Shown piece by piece: positions 40,320-50,423 of a stretch of 60,593 nucleotides of DNA. Made by a program: the position numbers and the translations under genes. The DNA comes from JAVBTR01 sp031556065 (lineage in GTDB: Bacteria > Bacillota > Clostridia > Christensenellales > Aristaeellaceae): assembly GCA_031556065.1 (NCBI GenBank), contig JAVBTR010000016.1:1-60593 (forward strand), written 5' to 3'. Each line of letters begins with the position of its first letter. Positions within the stretch are counted from its first letter, which is position 1. The notes under the pieces were generated by a model, which was not told the DNA's origin, did not search any database, and saw nothing but the letters and a program-made list of their open reading frames with translations.

Positions 40320-42170
40320 ATGTATCATTCTGAATTGGCATGGCTACCTTTTTATCAGGGAAAAATTTCCCCATGGGGCGGCAATAGCGCCGCATTCGCC
40401 CAGGCAGAATTGGCCTTGGGTCTTTATCAACTTGGATCAAACCTGTCTGTTACCCTGGAGCAAACCAATACCAAAGATGGGTATGAAATTAACAAGACCG
40501 AAAAGGGCTACTGCATTTGCGGCGGTGAAACCGGGCTCTTATATGGCATATATGCCTTTTTGCTAAAGTTATCTGCAAAGGAAGAACCCGAAACGCCTTT
40601 TACCGCGCCGAAGTTTGCCCTGCGTATGCTCAACCACTGGGATAACATGGATGGCCACGTGGAACGGGGCTATGCCGGGCGTTCCTTCTATTATGAAGGG
40701 GGCAAGTTCTGTTACGATGAAAAGCGCATAGCCCTGTATGCCCGGATGCTTTGCTCCATAGGCATTAACTGTATCAGCATCAACAATGTAAATGTCCATG
40801 CTCCGGCGGATGAACTGATTCTGCCAAGCCTCTTGCCGGAGGTTAAAAAGCTGGCGGCCCTTTTTAGGCCCTTTGGAATCAGGCTGCTGCTTTCCATCGA
40901 CTATTCGCTGCCTACGAGGCATGGCCTGAATACCGCCGATCCTTTAGATGAATCCGTTGAGGCCTGGTGGGATGCTGCCATCGACAACGTATACAAAGAA
41001 ATCCCCGACCTGGCCGGTTTTCTCGTCAAGGCGGACAGTGAAAACCGCCCCGGCCCCTTCATGTATGGCCGGGATCATGCCCAGGGGGCAGCCCTTCTTT
41101 CCAAGCCCCTTAAAAAGCATGGCGGACAATTGATCTGGCGGTGCGTTGTATACCACTGCACGCAGGATTGGCGAGATACGGCCACCGACCGCCCCAAGGC
41201 CGCTTACGACAACTATGCCCATTTAGACGGCCAGTTCGACGATAACGTAATTCTGCAAGTTAAAAATGGGCCCTTCGATTTTCAGGTACGGGAGCCCATT
41301 TCCCCGCTTTTATACACCATGCCGAAAACAGATAAAGCGTTGGAGGTGCAATTGGCCCAGGAATACACCGGCCACCAGATCGATCTATTCTACATGCCCC
41401 CCCAATGGGCGGATTATATGCAGGATTTGGGTGGTGGGGTGCCCAGCCACATCTGCGCCGTCACCAATACCGGCCGGGATAAAAACTGGACAGGCCATGA
41501 TTTGGCTCAGGCCAATTTGTTTGCTTTCGGGCACCTGGCCTGGACAGGCAAAGCCGATCCCGGAAAAATAGCAAAAAAGTGGATCAAATGCACCTACGGC
41601 CTTGATGGAAAAGCTTTGAGCATTCTGGAAAGCATGCTGCTCATATCCCGGGACGCCTATGAAAAATACACCGCTCCCCTGGGCGCTTGTTGGATGGTGA
41701 ACACCCATATCCACTACGGCGTTCAGCCTGAGGGCTACGAATATACCCCTTGGGGCACTTACCTGCGCACCACCCACACCCATTTAGGGCTGGACCGCAC
41801 CGAAAAAGGCACTGGGTATGCCCTGCAATACCCAGTGCCTATCTGTGAACGCTATTCCAATTTGGATACCTGCGATGAAAAGCTGCTTCTGTTCTTCCAC
41901 CGTCTGCCCTTCACCTACCAAATGAAGGATGGCAGAAGCCTTATCCAGCGGATTTACGACGACCACTTCGAAGGGGCGGATATGGCCCAAAGCCTTATGG
42001 ATTCTTGGCAAAGCTTAAAGGGCCAGATACCCGAAGAAAGCTACCAAAACGTATTTGAACGCCTTGAAAAGCAGGTGAAAAATGCCATAGAATGGCGGGA
42101 TGTAATCAACACCTATTACCACCGTTACAGCGGGATTGGCGATAAAAAGGGCCGGAAAATTTACGATTAG
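40320..42170 (+). CDS. aguA: GH67 alpha-glucuronidase
   Basis: A 616-residue cytoplasmic enzyme removing (4-O-methyl)glucuronic acid from the end of xylo-oligosaccharides. Family signatures: LRMLNHWDNMDGHVERGYAG (about 101-120), VKADSENRPGPFMYGRDHA (236-254) containing the probable acid Glu241, and QVKNGPFDFQVREPISPL (313-330) of the carboxylate pair region. Slightly shorter than fungal members, as in bacterial ones. AGGAGG precedes the ATG. Its promoter region shares the LacI operator, so it belongs to the same xylan regulon as GH3. It overlaps the convergent MBL gene by 4 bases. Confidence 0.96.
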   Translation: MYHSELAWLPFYQGKISPWGGNSAAFAQAELALGLYQLGSNLSVTLEQTNTKDGYEINKTEKGYCICGGETGLLYGIYAFLLKLSAKEEPETPFTAPKFALRMLNHWDNMDGHVERGYAGRSFYYEGGKFCYDEKRIALYARMLCSIGINCISINNVNVHAPADELILPSLLPEVKKLAALFRPFGIRLLLSIDYSLPTRHGLNTADPLDESVEAWWDAAIDNVYKEIPDLAGFLVKADSENRPGPFMYGRDHAQGAALLSKPLKKHGGQLIWRCVVYHCTQDWRDTATDRPKAAYDNYAHLDGQFDDNVILQVKNGPFDFQVREPISPLLYTMPKTDKALEVQLAQEYTGHQIDLFYMPPQWADYMQDLGGGVPSHICAVTNTGRDKNWTGHDLAQANLFAFGHLAWTGKADPGKIAKKWIKCTYGLDGKALSILESMLLISRDAYEKYTAPLGACWMVNTHIHYGVQPEGYEYTPWGTYLRTTHTHLGLDRTEKGTGYALQYPVPICERYSNLDTCDEKLLLFFHRLPFTYQMKDGRSLIQRIYDDHFEGADMAQSLMDSWQSLKGQIPEESYQNVFERLEKQVKNAIEWRDVINTYYHRYSGIGDKKGRKIYD

Positions 42171-42916
42171 AGCTTATCCCTGTCGTAAAAGAAATGGGTT
42201 TGGGGTTCCGGGTGGCAAAGATAGGTATTAATGCTTTCATAAGGCGCGATTTGAGCAGGCTCTCCGCCCCAGTTCGCAAGCCCTTCAATGTAGCTTCGCA
42301 GCCGTTTTCCGGACACCACCTCAAAGCAATGGGAAGCCAGCACCCTTTCAAAGGGCAGCTTTAAAACCCCTTCCATGGTGCGCTGATATTCCGCCATGGG
42401 CACGCATTCCGGGAAAAATACCCAGGTGGTAGGGTTCCAGTTATCGCCAATAAGCAACGTATCCCCTGCTAAAGCGCCCAAAGAACCGGGTGTATGACCT
42501 GGCAAAGGGAGAATCTGGACGGTGATGCCGCCTAAATCCAGCCGTTCCTGGGAAGCAGGCAGAACCTGGGTTTCATAGGAAGGCAGACCGGCCTGCGGCC
42601 TAAGCCCCTTGTCCAGCGCTGCCTTAAGTACCTTTTCCCGCTGTTCTTGCCTGGTATAATGGTTAAGGCATTCCCAATCGTTGCAATAAACGGTTTCAAA
42701 CTGGGTATAGCCCAAAGCATGGTCGTGATGTCCGTGGCTTAAAACCACCACCAGAGGCAAAGCCGTAAGCTTTTCCACACAGGCTCTTAAATTCCAAAGG
42801 CCATAGCCCGTATCAAACAAAAGGGCCTTCTCCCTTCCCGCCACCAGCGTAACGCAGACTCCCATCCCATCCCGAATATGATAAATGTGTTCACTCACAG
42901 GGTTGATTTCAAACAT
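42167..42916 (-). CDS. MBL-fold metallo-hydrolase
   Basis: A 249-residue metallo-beta-lactamase-fold hydrolase with the full metal motif HGHHDH (in LSHGHHDHALGY), a later His in LPLPGHTPGSLG, Asp in LLIGDNWN and a final His in LASHCFEV. Substrate unknown; glyoxalase II-like or lactonase-like roles are possible. The ATG at 42916 has GAGGTG 7 bases upstream; a longer frame to 42970 lacks support. Divergent from GH2 and convergent with GH67. Confidence 0.9.
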   Translation of the reverse strand: MFEINPVSEHIYHIRDGMGVCVTLVAGREKALLFDTGYGLWNLRACVEKLTALPLVVVLSHGHHDHALGYTQFETVYCNDWECLNHYTRQEQREKVLKAALDKGLRPQAGLPSYETQVLPASQERLDLGGITVQILPLPGHTPGSLGALAGDTLLIGDNWNPTTWVFFPECVPMAEYQRTMEGVLKLPFERVLASHCFEVVSGKRLRSYIEGLANWGGEPAQIAPYESINTYLCHPEPQTHFFYDRDKL

Positions 42917-42970
42917 CCTTTTCACCTCTAGAAGGATTATACCCCCAACAAATGGAAGGAGCAATCCCAA

Positions 42971-45900
42971 ATGTTGTTTAATAATGGCTGGTCATTTCAC
43001 AAAGGCCCTCTGGGCGCCCATTTGGAAAAAGAGGCTCTTAAGCCCGTAGAAATCCCCCACGATTGGCTTGTTTACAATGCCAACGATTTATATGAGGATA
43101 GCCAGGGCTGGTATTACAAAACCTTCGACCGGCCTGCTGGCGAAAAGGTTTTCATCCAGTTCGACGGCGTTTACATGGATTGCACCATTTACATAAACAG
43201 CCTCAAGGCCTTTGAATGGAAGTACGGCTATTCCGCTTTTGAAGTGGATGCCACCCCTCATCTTAAGGATGGCCAAAATGAGATTCTGGTTCAGGTCGTG
43301 CATCAAGCCCCCAACTCCCGTTGGTATTCCGGTGCGGGAATCTACCGGAATATCCATATAGAAACCAAAGCTGCTTGCCACATCGCCCACAATGGTGTGT
43401 ATATCACCCCTGTCCTGCAGGCCGATGGCTCCTGGCTGGTGGAAGCGGATACCCAAGTGGCATGCGATAAAGCCTATACGCTGGAGCACCGAATCGTTGG
43501 CGAGGAAAGCCTGCATATACAAAGCCCCAGGCTCTGGTCTTTGGAGGAACCTAACCTTTACACCCTTGAAACCAGGCTGATGGTGGAGGGTACCTGCACC
43601 GATACCGCTTTAAACACCTTTGGCCTTCGCAGCTTACGGTTCGACGCCAATGAGGGCTTGTTCTTAAACGGCAACCATATCAAGCTGTTCGGTACCTGCG
43701 AACACCACGATCTAGGCGCTTTGGGTGCGGCCTTTAACAAAACCGCCATGAGACGAAAGCTAACATTGCTTAAAAAAATGGGTGTCAACGCCTTGCGCAC
43801 ATCCCATAACATGCCCGCCAAGGAAGTGATGAATTTATGCGATGAAATGGGTCTTCTGGTGGTTTCAGAAGGCTTTGATATGTGGGAGCGGGCTAAAACG
43901 CCCTATGATTATGCCCGCTTTTTTAAGAAATGGATGCCCTCCGATGTGCAATCCTGGATACAGCGGGACAGAAACCATCCCTGCCTTATGATGTGGTCTA
44001 TCGGCAATGAAATCTACGACACCCACGCCGATCAAAGGGGCCAGGAGGTAACGGTGCTGCTTTCCCAAGAAGTACGCAGCCACGACCCGAAATCCCACGC
44101 CATTATCACCATTGGCTCCAACTACATGCCCTGGGAAAACGCCAACAAATGTGCCGATCTGGTGGAAGCCGCAGGCTACAATTACGCTGAACGCCTCTAT
44201 GAAGACCACCACAAAAAATACCCTCAGCGGATCATTTATGGCAGCGAAACCGCCTCCACCGTCCAAAGCCGGGGCATTTATCATTTTCCCCTGATGCAAT
44301 CGCTTTTGGCCGACGATGATGAACAATGCTCATCCCTTGGCAACAGCACCACCTCCTGGGGGGCAAAAAACACCGAATACAACATTGAAATGGATTTAAA
44401 CGCCAAGTTTTCTTTGGGGCAATTCATTTGGACAGGGTTCGATTACATTGGCGAACCCACCCCCTATCACACCAAGAATTCTTACTTTGGCCAACTGGAT
44501 ACCGCAGGCTTTCCCAAGGACAGCTTCTACATTTACCAATCCTATTGGACAGATTATAAGAAAAACCCCATGGTACACATTACCCCCTACTGGGATTTTT
44601 CCGTTGGTCAGCCCATCGACGTGCGGGTATTTTCCAATGCGCCAAGGGTGGAACTGTTCTTTAATGGTATGCCTGTTAAGCCCGGTACCCTCCCCTACGA
44701 AAAAGGTGTCTTAAAGGCCATTGCCTACGATGAAAATGGCAGTATTATTGCCACCGATACCCAAGCCTCCTTTGGCAATGCCGCAAGCCTTAAGTTAAAT
44801 GCCGATAAGCAGACTTTATACGCAGACGGCAGCGATCTTATTTTCGTTGAAATTTCTGCCTTGGATGAAAACCACTTGCCTGTTCAAAATGCCAGCAACC
44901 GGGTACATGTGCAGGTAACCGGCGCCGGGCGGCTTATCGGCCTGGATAACGGGGACAGCACCGATTACGATCAATACAAGGGCACCTCCCGCCGTCTGTT
45001 TTCCGGCAAGCTCCTGGCCATTATCGCCGCCAGACACACCCCTGGGGATATTCAAGTGGCCGTCTTCTCCCCCGGTCTGCCAGAGGCCGCCATGCTCTTG
45101 AAAGCTGTTTCCGCGCCTATTCCCCAGGGCAGCAGCGATACCCTGCTTGAAAACACTCCCAGCCCCGAAAATGCCGAACTGCCCATTCGCAAAATTGAGC
45201 TGATAAGCCCCCATGGTTTCGAAATGACCAAGGAATGCCCCTCCTTAACCGTTACAGCGAAAATTTTGCCGGAAAATGCTTCCTACCAGGACCTTACCTG
45301 GCGGCTAACCAACCAGGCCGGCATTGATACCAATCTGGCCAAGCTGGTATTCAACGGCAATACCGCTGTGATTCAGGCTTTGGGCGATGGCGAAGTCTGG
45401 CTTCGGGCCATGACCCATAACGGGAAGGATGGCTACAGCATCATTTCCCAGCAACGGTTCCGTATTGCCGGGGTAGGCGCCGCCGCTTTGAATCCTTACG
45501 GCTTTATTTCCGGCGGCCTGTACAATGCAAGCAACCTGCCCATGACAAATGGCAACGAGCGCGGCGTAGCCACCCTGCGGGATGGTGTAAGCCATGTAGG
45601 CTTTAAAAACGTGGATTTCGGCTCCTTCGGCAGCGACACCATCACCCTGCCTGTCTTTGCCATGGATCAGGAGCCTTTTGAAATGGAGATTTGGGAAGGC
45701 ATGCCGGAAGATAAAGGCAGCGAAAAGGTCGCCACTGTTATTTACGATCTGGGCAGCGTTTGGAACACCTATAAAGAAATCACCTACACCCTGCCCCGTC
45801 GGTTTAAGGGCCTGACCACCCTGTGTTTCAAAGTAAACCGCAAGATTCACATTAAAGGCTTCTCCTTCGCCTCGCAAAAGGCCATCGCCAAATTAAATGC

Positions 45901-46249
45901 CCTGGATTGCGATAAAATATACGGCGATACCTTTGCAAAAACCACTACCGCTGTAGAAGGCATTGGCAACAATGTGTCCCTGGTGTTTGACGACATGGCC
46001 TTTAATGGCGGCTCTTACACCCTGGCCATTTTAGGCCGCACCCCCCTGGATAAAAACACCTTGCAGGTAGAATTCAATCATGGCGGAAATATAACCCGTG
46101 AACTGATCGAGTTCACCTATGCTGCCAATTACGAAACGCAAACCTTTCCTCTGACCATCGAAAAAGGCAGCTGCACCGTCACCTTCATTTTTCTTCCCGG
46201 CTGCCAGTTCGATTTCAAATCCTTCCAATTCAGAAAGGAAAGCAAATGA
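42971..46249 (+). CDS. GH2-family beta-galactosidase-like enzyme
   Basis: A 1092-residue multidomain GH2 enzyme, cytoplasmic. Order: sugar-binding domain (residues 1-150; IPHDWL, SRWYSGAGIYRN), immunoglobulin-like domain, TIM barrel with acid/base Glu347 in SIGNEI and nucleophile Glu426 in IYGSET, then a DUF4982-like domain, a bacterial Ig-like region near 650-800 and a carbohydrate-binding-like tail. Family members act on beta-galactosides, glucuronides or mannosides; the NHPCLMMWSIGNE region favours beta-galactosidase. GGAAGGAG lies 11 bases before the ATG. Its stop overlaps queH as ATGA. Confidence 0.92.
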   Translation: MLFNNGWSFHKGPLGAHLEKEALKPVEIPHDWLVYNANDLYEDSQGWYYKTFDRPAGEKVFIQFDGVYMDCTIYINSLKAFEWKYGYSAFEVDATPHLKDGQNEILVQVVHQAPNSRWYSGAGIYRNIHIETKAACHIAHNGVYITPVLQADGSWLVEADTQVACDKAYTLEHRIVGEESLHIQSPRLWSLEEPNLYTLETRLMVEGTCTDTALNTFGLRSLRFDANEGLFLNGNHIKLFGTCEHHDLGALGAAFNKTAMRRKLTLLKKMGVNALRTSHNMPAKEVMNLCDEMGLLVVSEGFDMWERAKTPYDYARFFKKWMPSDVQSWIQRDRNHPCLMMWSIGNEIYDTHADQRGQEVTVLLSQEVRSHDPKSHAIITIGSNYMPWENANKCADLVEAAGYNYAERLYEDHHKKYPQRIIYGSETASTVQSRGIYHFPLMQSLLADDDEQCSSLGNSTTSWGAKNTEYNIEMDLNAKFSLGQFIWTGFDYIGEPTPYHTKNSYFGQLDTAGFPKDSFYIYQSYWTDYKKNPMVHITPYWDFSVGQPIDVRVFSNAPRVELFFNGMPVKPGTLPYEKGVLKAIAYDENGSIIATDTQASFGNAASLKLNADKQTLYADGSDLIFVEISALDENHLPVQNASNRVHVQVTGAGRLIGLDNGDSTDYDQYKGTSRRLFSGKLLAIIAARHTPGDIQVAVFSPGLPEAAMLLKAVSAPIPQGSSDTLLENTPSPENAELPIRKIELISPHGFEMTKECPSLTVTAKILPENASYQDLTWRLTNQAGIDTNLAKLVFNGNTAVIQALGDGEVWLRAMTHNGKDGYSIISQQRFRIAGVGAAALNPYGFISGGLYNASNLPMTNGNERGVATLRDGVSHVGFKNVDFGSFGSDTITLPVFAMDQEPFEMEIWEGMPEDKGSEKVATVIYDLGSVWNTYKEITYTLPRRFKGLTTLCFKVNRKIHIKGFSFASQKAIAKLNALDCDKIYGDTFAKTTTAVEGIGNNVSLVFDDMAFNGGSYTLAILGRTPLDKNTLQVEFNHGGNITRELIEFTYAANYETQTFPLTIEKGSCTVTFIFLPGCQFDFKSFQFRKESK

Positions 46250-46779
46250 ATTTACTTTTGCACGCCTGCTGTGGCCCCTGTGCTTTAAAATGTGTGGAAA
46301 CCTTGAAAGAAGAATCCATTTCCCCTACCCTCTTCTACTTCAACCCCAACATCCATCCCTTTACCGAGTATGAGAGTCGCAAGGCCTCGCTGTTAAAGTT
46401 GGGCGAGGAAACCAATACCCCGGCCATTGTCCATGGCGAATACGGCCTGCGGGATTTTCTCCATGCTGTAGGCGAGGATTTCGATGCCCGTTGTCCTGTC
46501 TGCTACCAGCTCCGTTTAGAGGCCGCCGCTAAATACGCCAAGGAAAACGGCTTTGAAGCTTTCACCACCACGCTCTTGATCAGCCCCTACCAGAACCACG
46601 AATGGCTCAAAAAAAGCGGCGAAACCGCCGCTGAAAAATTGGGTATTCCTTTTTTATACCGGGATTTCCGCCCCTATTTCCGGGCCGGTCAAAAGGCCGC
46701 CCGGGAAATGGGCCTATACATGCAAAAGTATTGCGGTTGTGTCTTCTCGGAGGAGGATCGATACAAGCCCAAGGGTTAG
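46246..46779 (+). CDS. queH: Epoxyqueuosine reductase QueH
   Basis: A 177-residue QueH (DUF208) protein that performs the last step of queuosine tRNA modification. Cysteine motifs for the iron-sulfur and metal sites are all visible: HACCGPC at 7-13, CPVC near residue 85, and YCGC near 165. The family motif YFNPNIHPFTEYESRK is present. Its ATG overlaps the GH2 stop (ATGA), so it is probably translated from the same mRNA even though the functions are unrelated. Confidence 0.96.
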   Translation: MNLLLHACCGPCALKCVETLKEESISPTLFYFNPNIHPFTEYESRKASLLKLGEETNTPAIVHGEYGLRDFLHAVGEDFDARCPVCYQLRLEAAAKYAKENGFEAFTTTLLISPYQNHEWLKKSGETAAEKLGIPFLYRDFRPYFRAGQKAAREMGLYMQKYCGCVFSEEDRYKPKG

Positions 46780-46796
46780 CCTTTTCCAATGGACGT

Positions 46797-48575
46797 CTAT
46801 TGCTCGAACTGGCTGTTGTAAAGCTCGGCATAGAAACCGCCTTTAGCCAACAGCATTTCATGGTTGCCCGTTTCCACAATATCCCCATCCTTCATAACCA
46901 GGATCACATCTGCGTTTTTAATGGTAGAAAGCCGGTGGGCAATCACGAAAGACGTCCGGCCTTGGGTCAATTGATCCATGGCCTTTTGAATAATGATTTC
47001 TGTTCGTGTATCCACCGAGCTGGTGGCTTCGTCCAGAATCAACAAAGGCGCGTTTTGAATCATGGCCCTGGCAATGGTGATCAATTGCTTCTGCCCTTGG
47101 GATAGGCTGGCTTTATCGTCTAAAATGGTATCATAGCCCTTAGGCAAGGTCTTGATAAAGTGATGAAGTCCCACCGCTTTGCAGGCGGCTTTGACTTGTT
47201 CATCCGTAACGCCTTCCATGGCATAGGCGATGTTATCCCGAATGGTGCCTTCAAACAGCCAGGTGTCTTGAAGCACCATAGAAAATTGCTTGTGCACCTC
47301 TTCCCTGGTGGTTTCGTTCAGGGGCACCCCATCCAGTAAAATCCGGCCGCTGTCCGGCTCATAAAACCGCATAAGCAAGTTCACAAGGGTGGTTTTTCCG
47401 GCCCCGGTCGGGCCTACGATGGCCACCTTTTGTCCTGCCTCCACTTTGGCGGAGAAATCCTTAATAATGGGCTTGCCCTGAACATAGCTGAACCGCAGGT
47501 GGTCAAAAGTCACCTGGCCCTTTACATTGCCGAATTTTTTGATCTTCTTACTTTCGTCGCTCAGCTCCTGTTCATCTAGCATTTCAAAGACACGCTCGGA
47601 AGCCGCCGTTGTTCTTTGCAGGTTCTGGAAGGCCTGGGCCAATTGGGAAAGAGGCTGGGTAAACAGACGCACATACATCATAAAGGCCACGATCACCCCG
47701 AAGGAAATGGTGCCGTTCATAGCCAGCACTGCGCCTACCACACATACCGCCACATAGCCAAAGTTGCCTATGAAACCCATTAAGGGCATCATCAGCCCCG
47801 ACATAAACTGGGATTTCCAGCCGCTTTGGTAAAGCTTGCGGTTTACCTTTTCAAAGCTCTCTTTGGCAGCCCCACTGCCATTATAGGCCTTTACAATATT
47901 ATGGCCGGAATAGATTTCCTCCACCTGGCCATTAATAACCCCCAGCTGCACCTGCTGGGCTGTAAAAAAGCCCTGGGATTTACCCATGATAAACATCATA
48001 AGCGCAAAGCCAACAATGCTTGCCGCCACTGCGGTCAGCGCCATGATCCAGTTGGTGGCCACCATCATGATCAATGCCCCAAGGAACATGGTAATGGAGG
48101 TAACCAGGCCGCTTAAACTTTGGTTTAAGGTTTGGCCAATGGTGTCCACATCATTGGTCATGCGGGACAGCACATCCCCAAAGCTGGTGTTATCGAAATA
48201 GCTTAGGGGCAGCTTGTTAATCTTCTCCAGAATATCCCCGCGCATCTGCTTGCTTGCTTTGGCCGTGGCCGTGGCCATAATATAGCTTTGCAAAAAGTTC
48301 AAAACAGCCGCTGTGCCATAGAAGCAAACCAGCGTAATGGCAATGGCCCGAATGGCTTCCATATCGATACCGGCCATAAGCCCATTTGTAATCAGGTTGG
48401 TCATTTCCTTTAGTTTATCCGGGCCGATAATCTGCAAAACCGTACCTGCCACCGCCAACACAAGTGAAAGCACAATGGCGGGAAGATAGGGCTTTAAAAA
48501 GGCCATTAGCTTTTTCGTGGTTTCTTTTGCATTTTTAGCCCCCTGCGGGGCCTCTCTCATAGGTCCTCTCATCAT
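46797..48575 (-). CDS. ABC exporter half-transporter, second subunit
   Basis: A 592-residue half-transporter: six membrane helices in residues 25-320 and an ATPase domain in 350-590 with Walker A VGPTGAGKTT, signature LSQGQ, Walker B LLILDEATSSVDT and an H-loop IAHRLST. It pairs with the upstream half-transporter as a heterodimeric multidrug or lipid-type exporter (BmrCD/LmrCD-like). The start overlaps the other gene's stop as ATGA. Both lie behind a MarR-type regulator. Confidence 0.94.
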   Translation of the reverse strand: MMRGPMREAPQGAKNAKETTKKLMAFLKPYLPAIVLSLVLAVAGTVLQIIGPDKLKEMTNLITNGLMAGIDMEAIRAIAITLVCFYGTAAVLNFLQSYIMATATAKASKQMRGDILEKINKLPLSYFDNTSFGDVLSRMTNDVDTIGQTLNQSLSGLVTSITMFLGALIMMVATNWIMALTAVAASIVGFALMMFIMGKSQGFFTAQQVQLGVINGQVEEIYSGHNIVKAYNGSGAAKESFEKVNRKLYQSGWKSQFMSGLMMPLMGFIGNFGYVAVCVVGAVLAMNGTISFGVIVAFMMYVRLFTQPLSQLAQAFQNLQRTTAASERVFEMLDEQELSDESKKIKKFGNVKGQVTFDHLRFSYVQGKPIIKDFSAKVEAGQKVAIVGPTGAGKTTLVNLLMRFYEPDSGRILLDGVPLNETTREEVHKQFSMVLQDTWLFEGTIRDNIAYAMEGVTDEQVKAACKAVGLHHFIKTLPKGYDTILDDKASLSQGQKQLITIARAMIQNAPLLILDEATSSVDTRTEIIIQKAMDQLTQGRTSFVIAHRLSTIKNADVILVMKDGDIVETGNHEMLLAKGGFYAELYNSQFEQ

Positions 48576-50332
48576 CGCGCAAGTTCCTCCTCGCTTAACT
48601 GGGACGCGGCAATCTGCTTATAGACCTCGCAGGACTCAAGCAGGTTCTTATGGGTACCCTTGCCTACCATCCTACCCTCATCTAAAACGATAATTTGGTC
48701 TGCGTCCATGATAGTACCAATCCGTTGAGCTACGATTAGACTCGTCACGCCCGTGGTCTGTTTTTTTAGCTCAGTTCGCAGGACCCGGTCTGTTTTATAA
48801 TCCAGCGCAGAGAAGGAATCGTCGAAAATATAGACCTCAGGAGCGCGCAAAACAGCACGGGCAATGGCCAAGCGCTGTTTTTGGCCGCCGGATACGTTGG
48901 TGCCGCCTTGGGCAATAGGCGCATCGTATTTCTCGTCCAGTTTGTTTACAAATTCAGCACCTTGGGCAATCTCAACAGCCCTTTCAACCCCTTCCATGGC
49001 ATAATTCCCCTGACCATTATCGCCATATGCCACGTTGGATTGAATTGTGCCCTTAAACATAACCGCCCGCTGAGGCACATAGCCTAGCTTGTTATACAGG
49101 GCTTCAAGCTTATAATCCTTCACATTTACCCCATCTAGGTAGATAGCACCCTCCGTGGCATCGAAAAACCTTGGAACCAGGTTAATCAGTGTGGATTTGC
49201 CAGAGCCCGTGGAACCGATAAAGGCCACTGTTTCCCCCCGTTTAGCGGTAAAGCTGATATCGGTAAGCACATTGGCTTCCGCTCCGGGGTATTTGAAGCT
49301 TACGTTTTCAAACCGTACTTCGCCCTTTATAAGCGGATCGCCCTGGGTTTGCTCTCCATCCAAAATGGAAATAGGTGTATCCAATACCTCGTTGATCCGC
49401 CTAGCGGATACGTTGGCACGGGGAAGGAGGATAAAGATCATGATCAGCATCATAAAGCTCATGATCACCTGCATGGCATAGGAAGAGAACACCACCATAT
49501 TGGAAAACAGGGGAAGCTTTTCTGCCATCGCCGCGTTTTGGATAAGGCTGGCACCGATCCAATAAATGGCCAGGCTTAGGCCGTTCATGATCAGGCTCAT
49601 CACCGGAGACATGATAGACATGGCCCGGTTGGTGAAAAGGCTGGTGCCTGTTAATTCCTCATTGGCCTTTTCAAACTTTTCCTGCTGATAGCCTTCGGCA
49701 TTGTACGCCCGTACCACCCGAAGGCCGGTTAAGTTTTCTCTGGTGACGCTGTTCAAATTATCGGTCAGCTGTTGCATTTTTTTGAATTTAGGCATAACGA
49801 ACAGAATAATGAACGCGATCATCACCAGCAGAATCCCCACAGCCATTGCTGTGGCAGTGGTCCACTCAATGGCCTTGCTCTGAATCTTGCCAATAGCCCA
49901 AAAGGCCATAATGGGGGCTTTAACAATGGCTTGTAGGCCCATGGTAATCAGCATCTGGACCTGGGTTACATCGTTGGTGGAGCGGGTAATCAGGCTGGCG
50001 GTTGAAAAGTGATCAATCTCCGCCATGGAAAAGGCATCCACTTTATTAAAGAGCTTGCTACGCAAGCGTCTGGAGAATCTGGCCCCGATCCTGGCCGCAA
50101 AAAAACCTACCATAATAGCCGCCACCAGACTGCCCAAAGCACATAGGAGCATCATTCCCCCTGCCCTGTAAATATCGCCCATGGCGCTGCCCGGGGTCTG
50201 ACACAGCCTGGTAATCTCCTGCATATAATCTGGCAGCTTCAGATCGAGCCACACCTGGGCAGCAATAAAAACCAGGCTTGCCACGGCTTGCAACCACTCC
50301 TTAGGCTTTAGGTACTTAAAAATTTTCAGCAT
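48572..50332 (-). CDS. ABC exporter half-transporter, first subunit
   Basis: A 586-residue half-transporter: membrane domain in residues 15-310, ATPase domain from 335 with Walker A IGSTGSGKST, signature VSGGQ, Walker B VYIFDDSFSALD. The residue after Walker B is Asp where the partner has Glu, the usual degenerate site of heterodimeric exporters, so this subunit contributes the non-canonical site. GGAGG precedes the ATG. It lies 91 bases after the MarR gene with a MarR-like palindrome between. Confidence 0.94.
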   Translation of the reverse strand: MLKIFKYLKPKEWLQAVASLVFIAAQVWLDLKLPDYMQEITRLCQTPGSAMGDIYRAGGMMLLCALGSLVAAIMVGFFAARIGARFSRRLRSKLFNKVDAFSMAEIDHFSTASLITRSTNDVTQVQMLITMGLQAIVKAPIMAFWAIGKIQSKAIEWTTATAMAVGILLVMIAFIILFVMPKFKKMQQLTDNLNSVTRENLTGLRVVRAYNAEGYQQEKFEKANEELTGTSLFTNRAMSIMSPVMSLIMNGLSLAIYWIGASLIQNAAMAEKLPLFSNMVVFSSYAMQVIMSFMMLIMIFILLPRANVSARRINEVLDTPISILDGEQTQGDPLIKGEVRFENVSFKYPGAEANVLTDISFTAKRGETVAFIGSTGSGKSTLINLVPRFFDATEGAIYLDGVNVKDYKLEALYNKLGYVPQRAVMFKGTIQSNVAYGDNGQGNYAMEGVERAVEIAQGAEFVNKLDEKYDAPIAQGGTNVSGGQKQRLAIARAVLRAPEVYIFDDSFSALDYKTDRVLRTELKKQTTGVTSLIVAQRIGTIMDADQIIVLDEGRMVGKGTHKNLLESCEVYKQIAASQLSEEELAR

Positions 50333-50362
50333 TATTTAACCTCCAGTTCATAATAGTGTTAT

Positions 50363-50377
50363 ATTCTAATAGTATTA
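50363..50377. promoter_or_regulatory. MarR-type operator before the ABC exporter
   Basis: TCTAAT-N3-ATTAGA, a perfect palindrome 31 bases before the exporter start. It has the same arms (CTAAy-N3-rTTAG) as the site in the marR promoter. Confidence 0.65.
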
Positions 50378-50423
50378 GATAATTAGGATTTTTTTGCGGC
50401 CGCCAAGACGACCGCAATTTTAT

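Noticed and set aside
50389..50421. Terminator between marR and the exporter on the minus strand
   Set aside because: The GCGG/CCGC hairpin is followed by A rather than U on the minus strand; the U-tract lies on the plus strand, where no gene ends.
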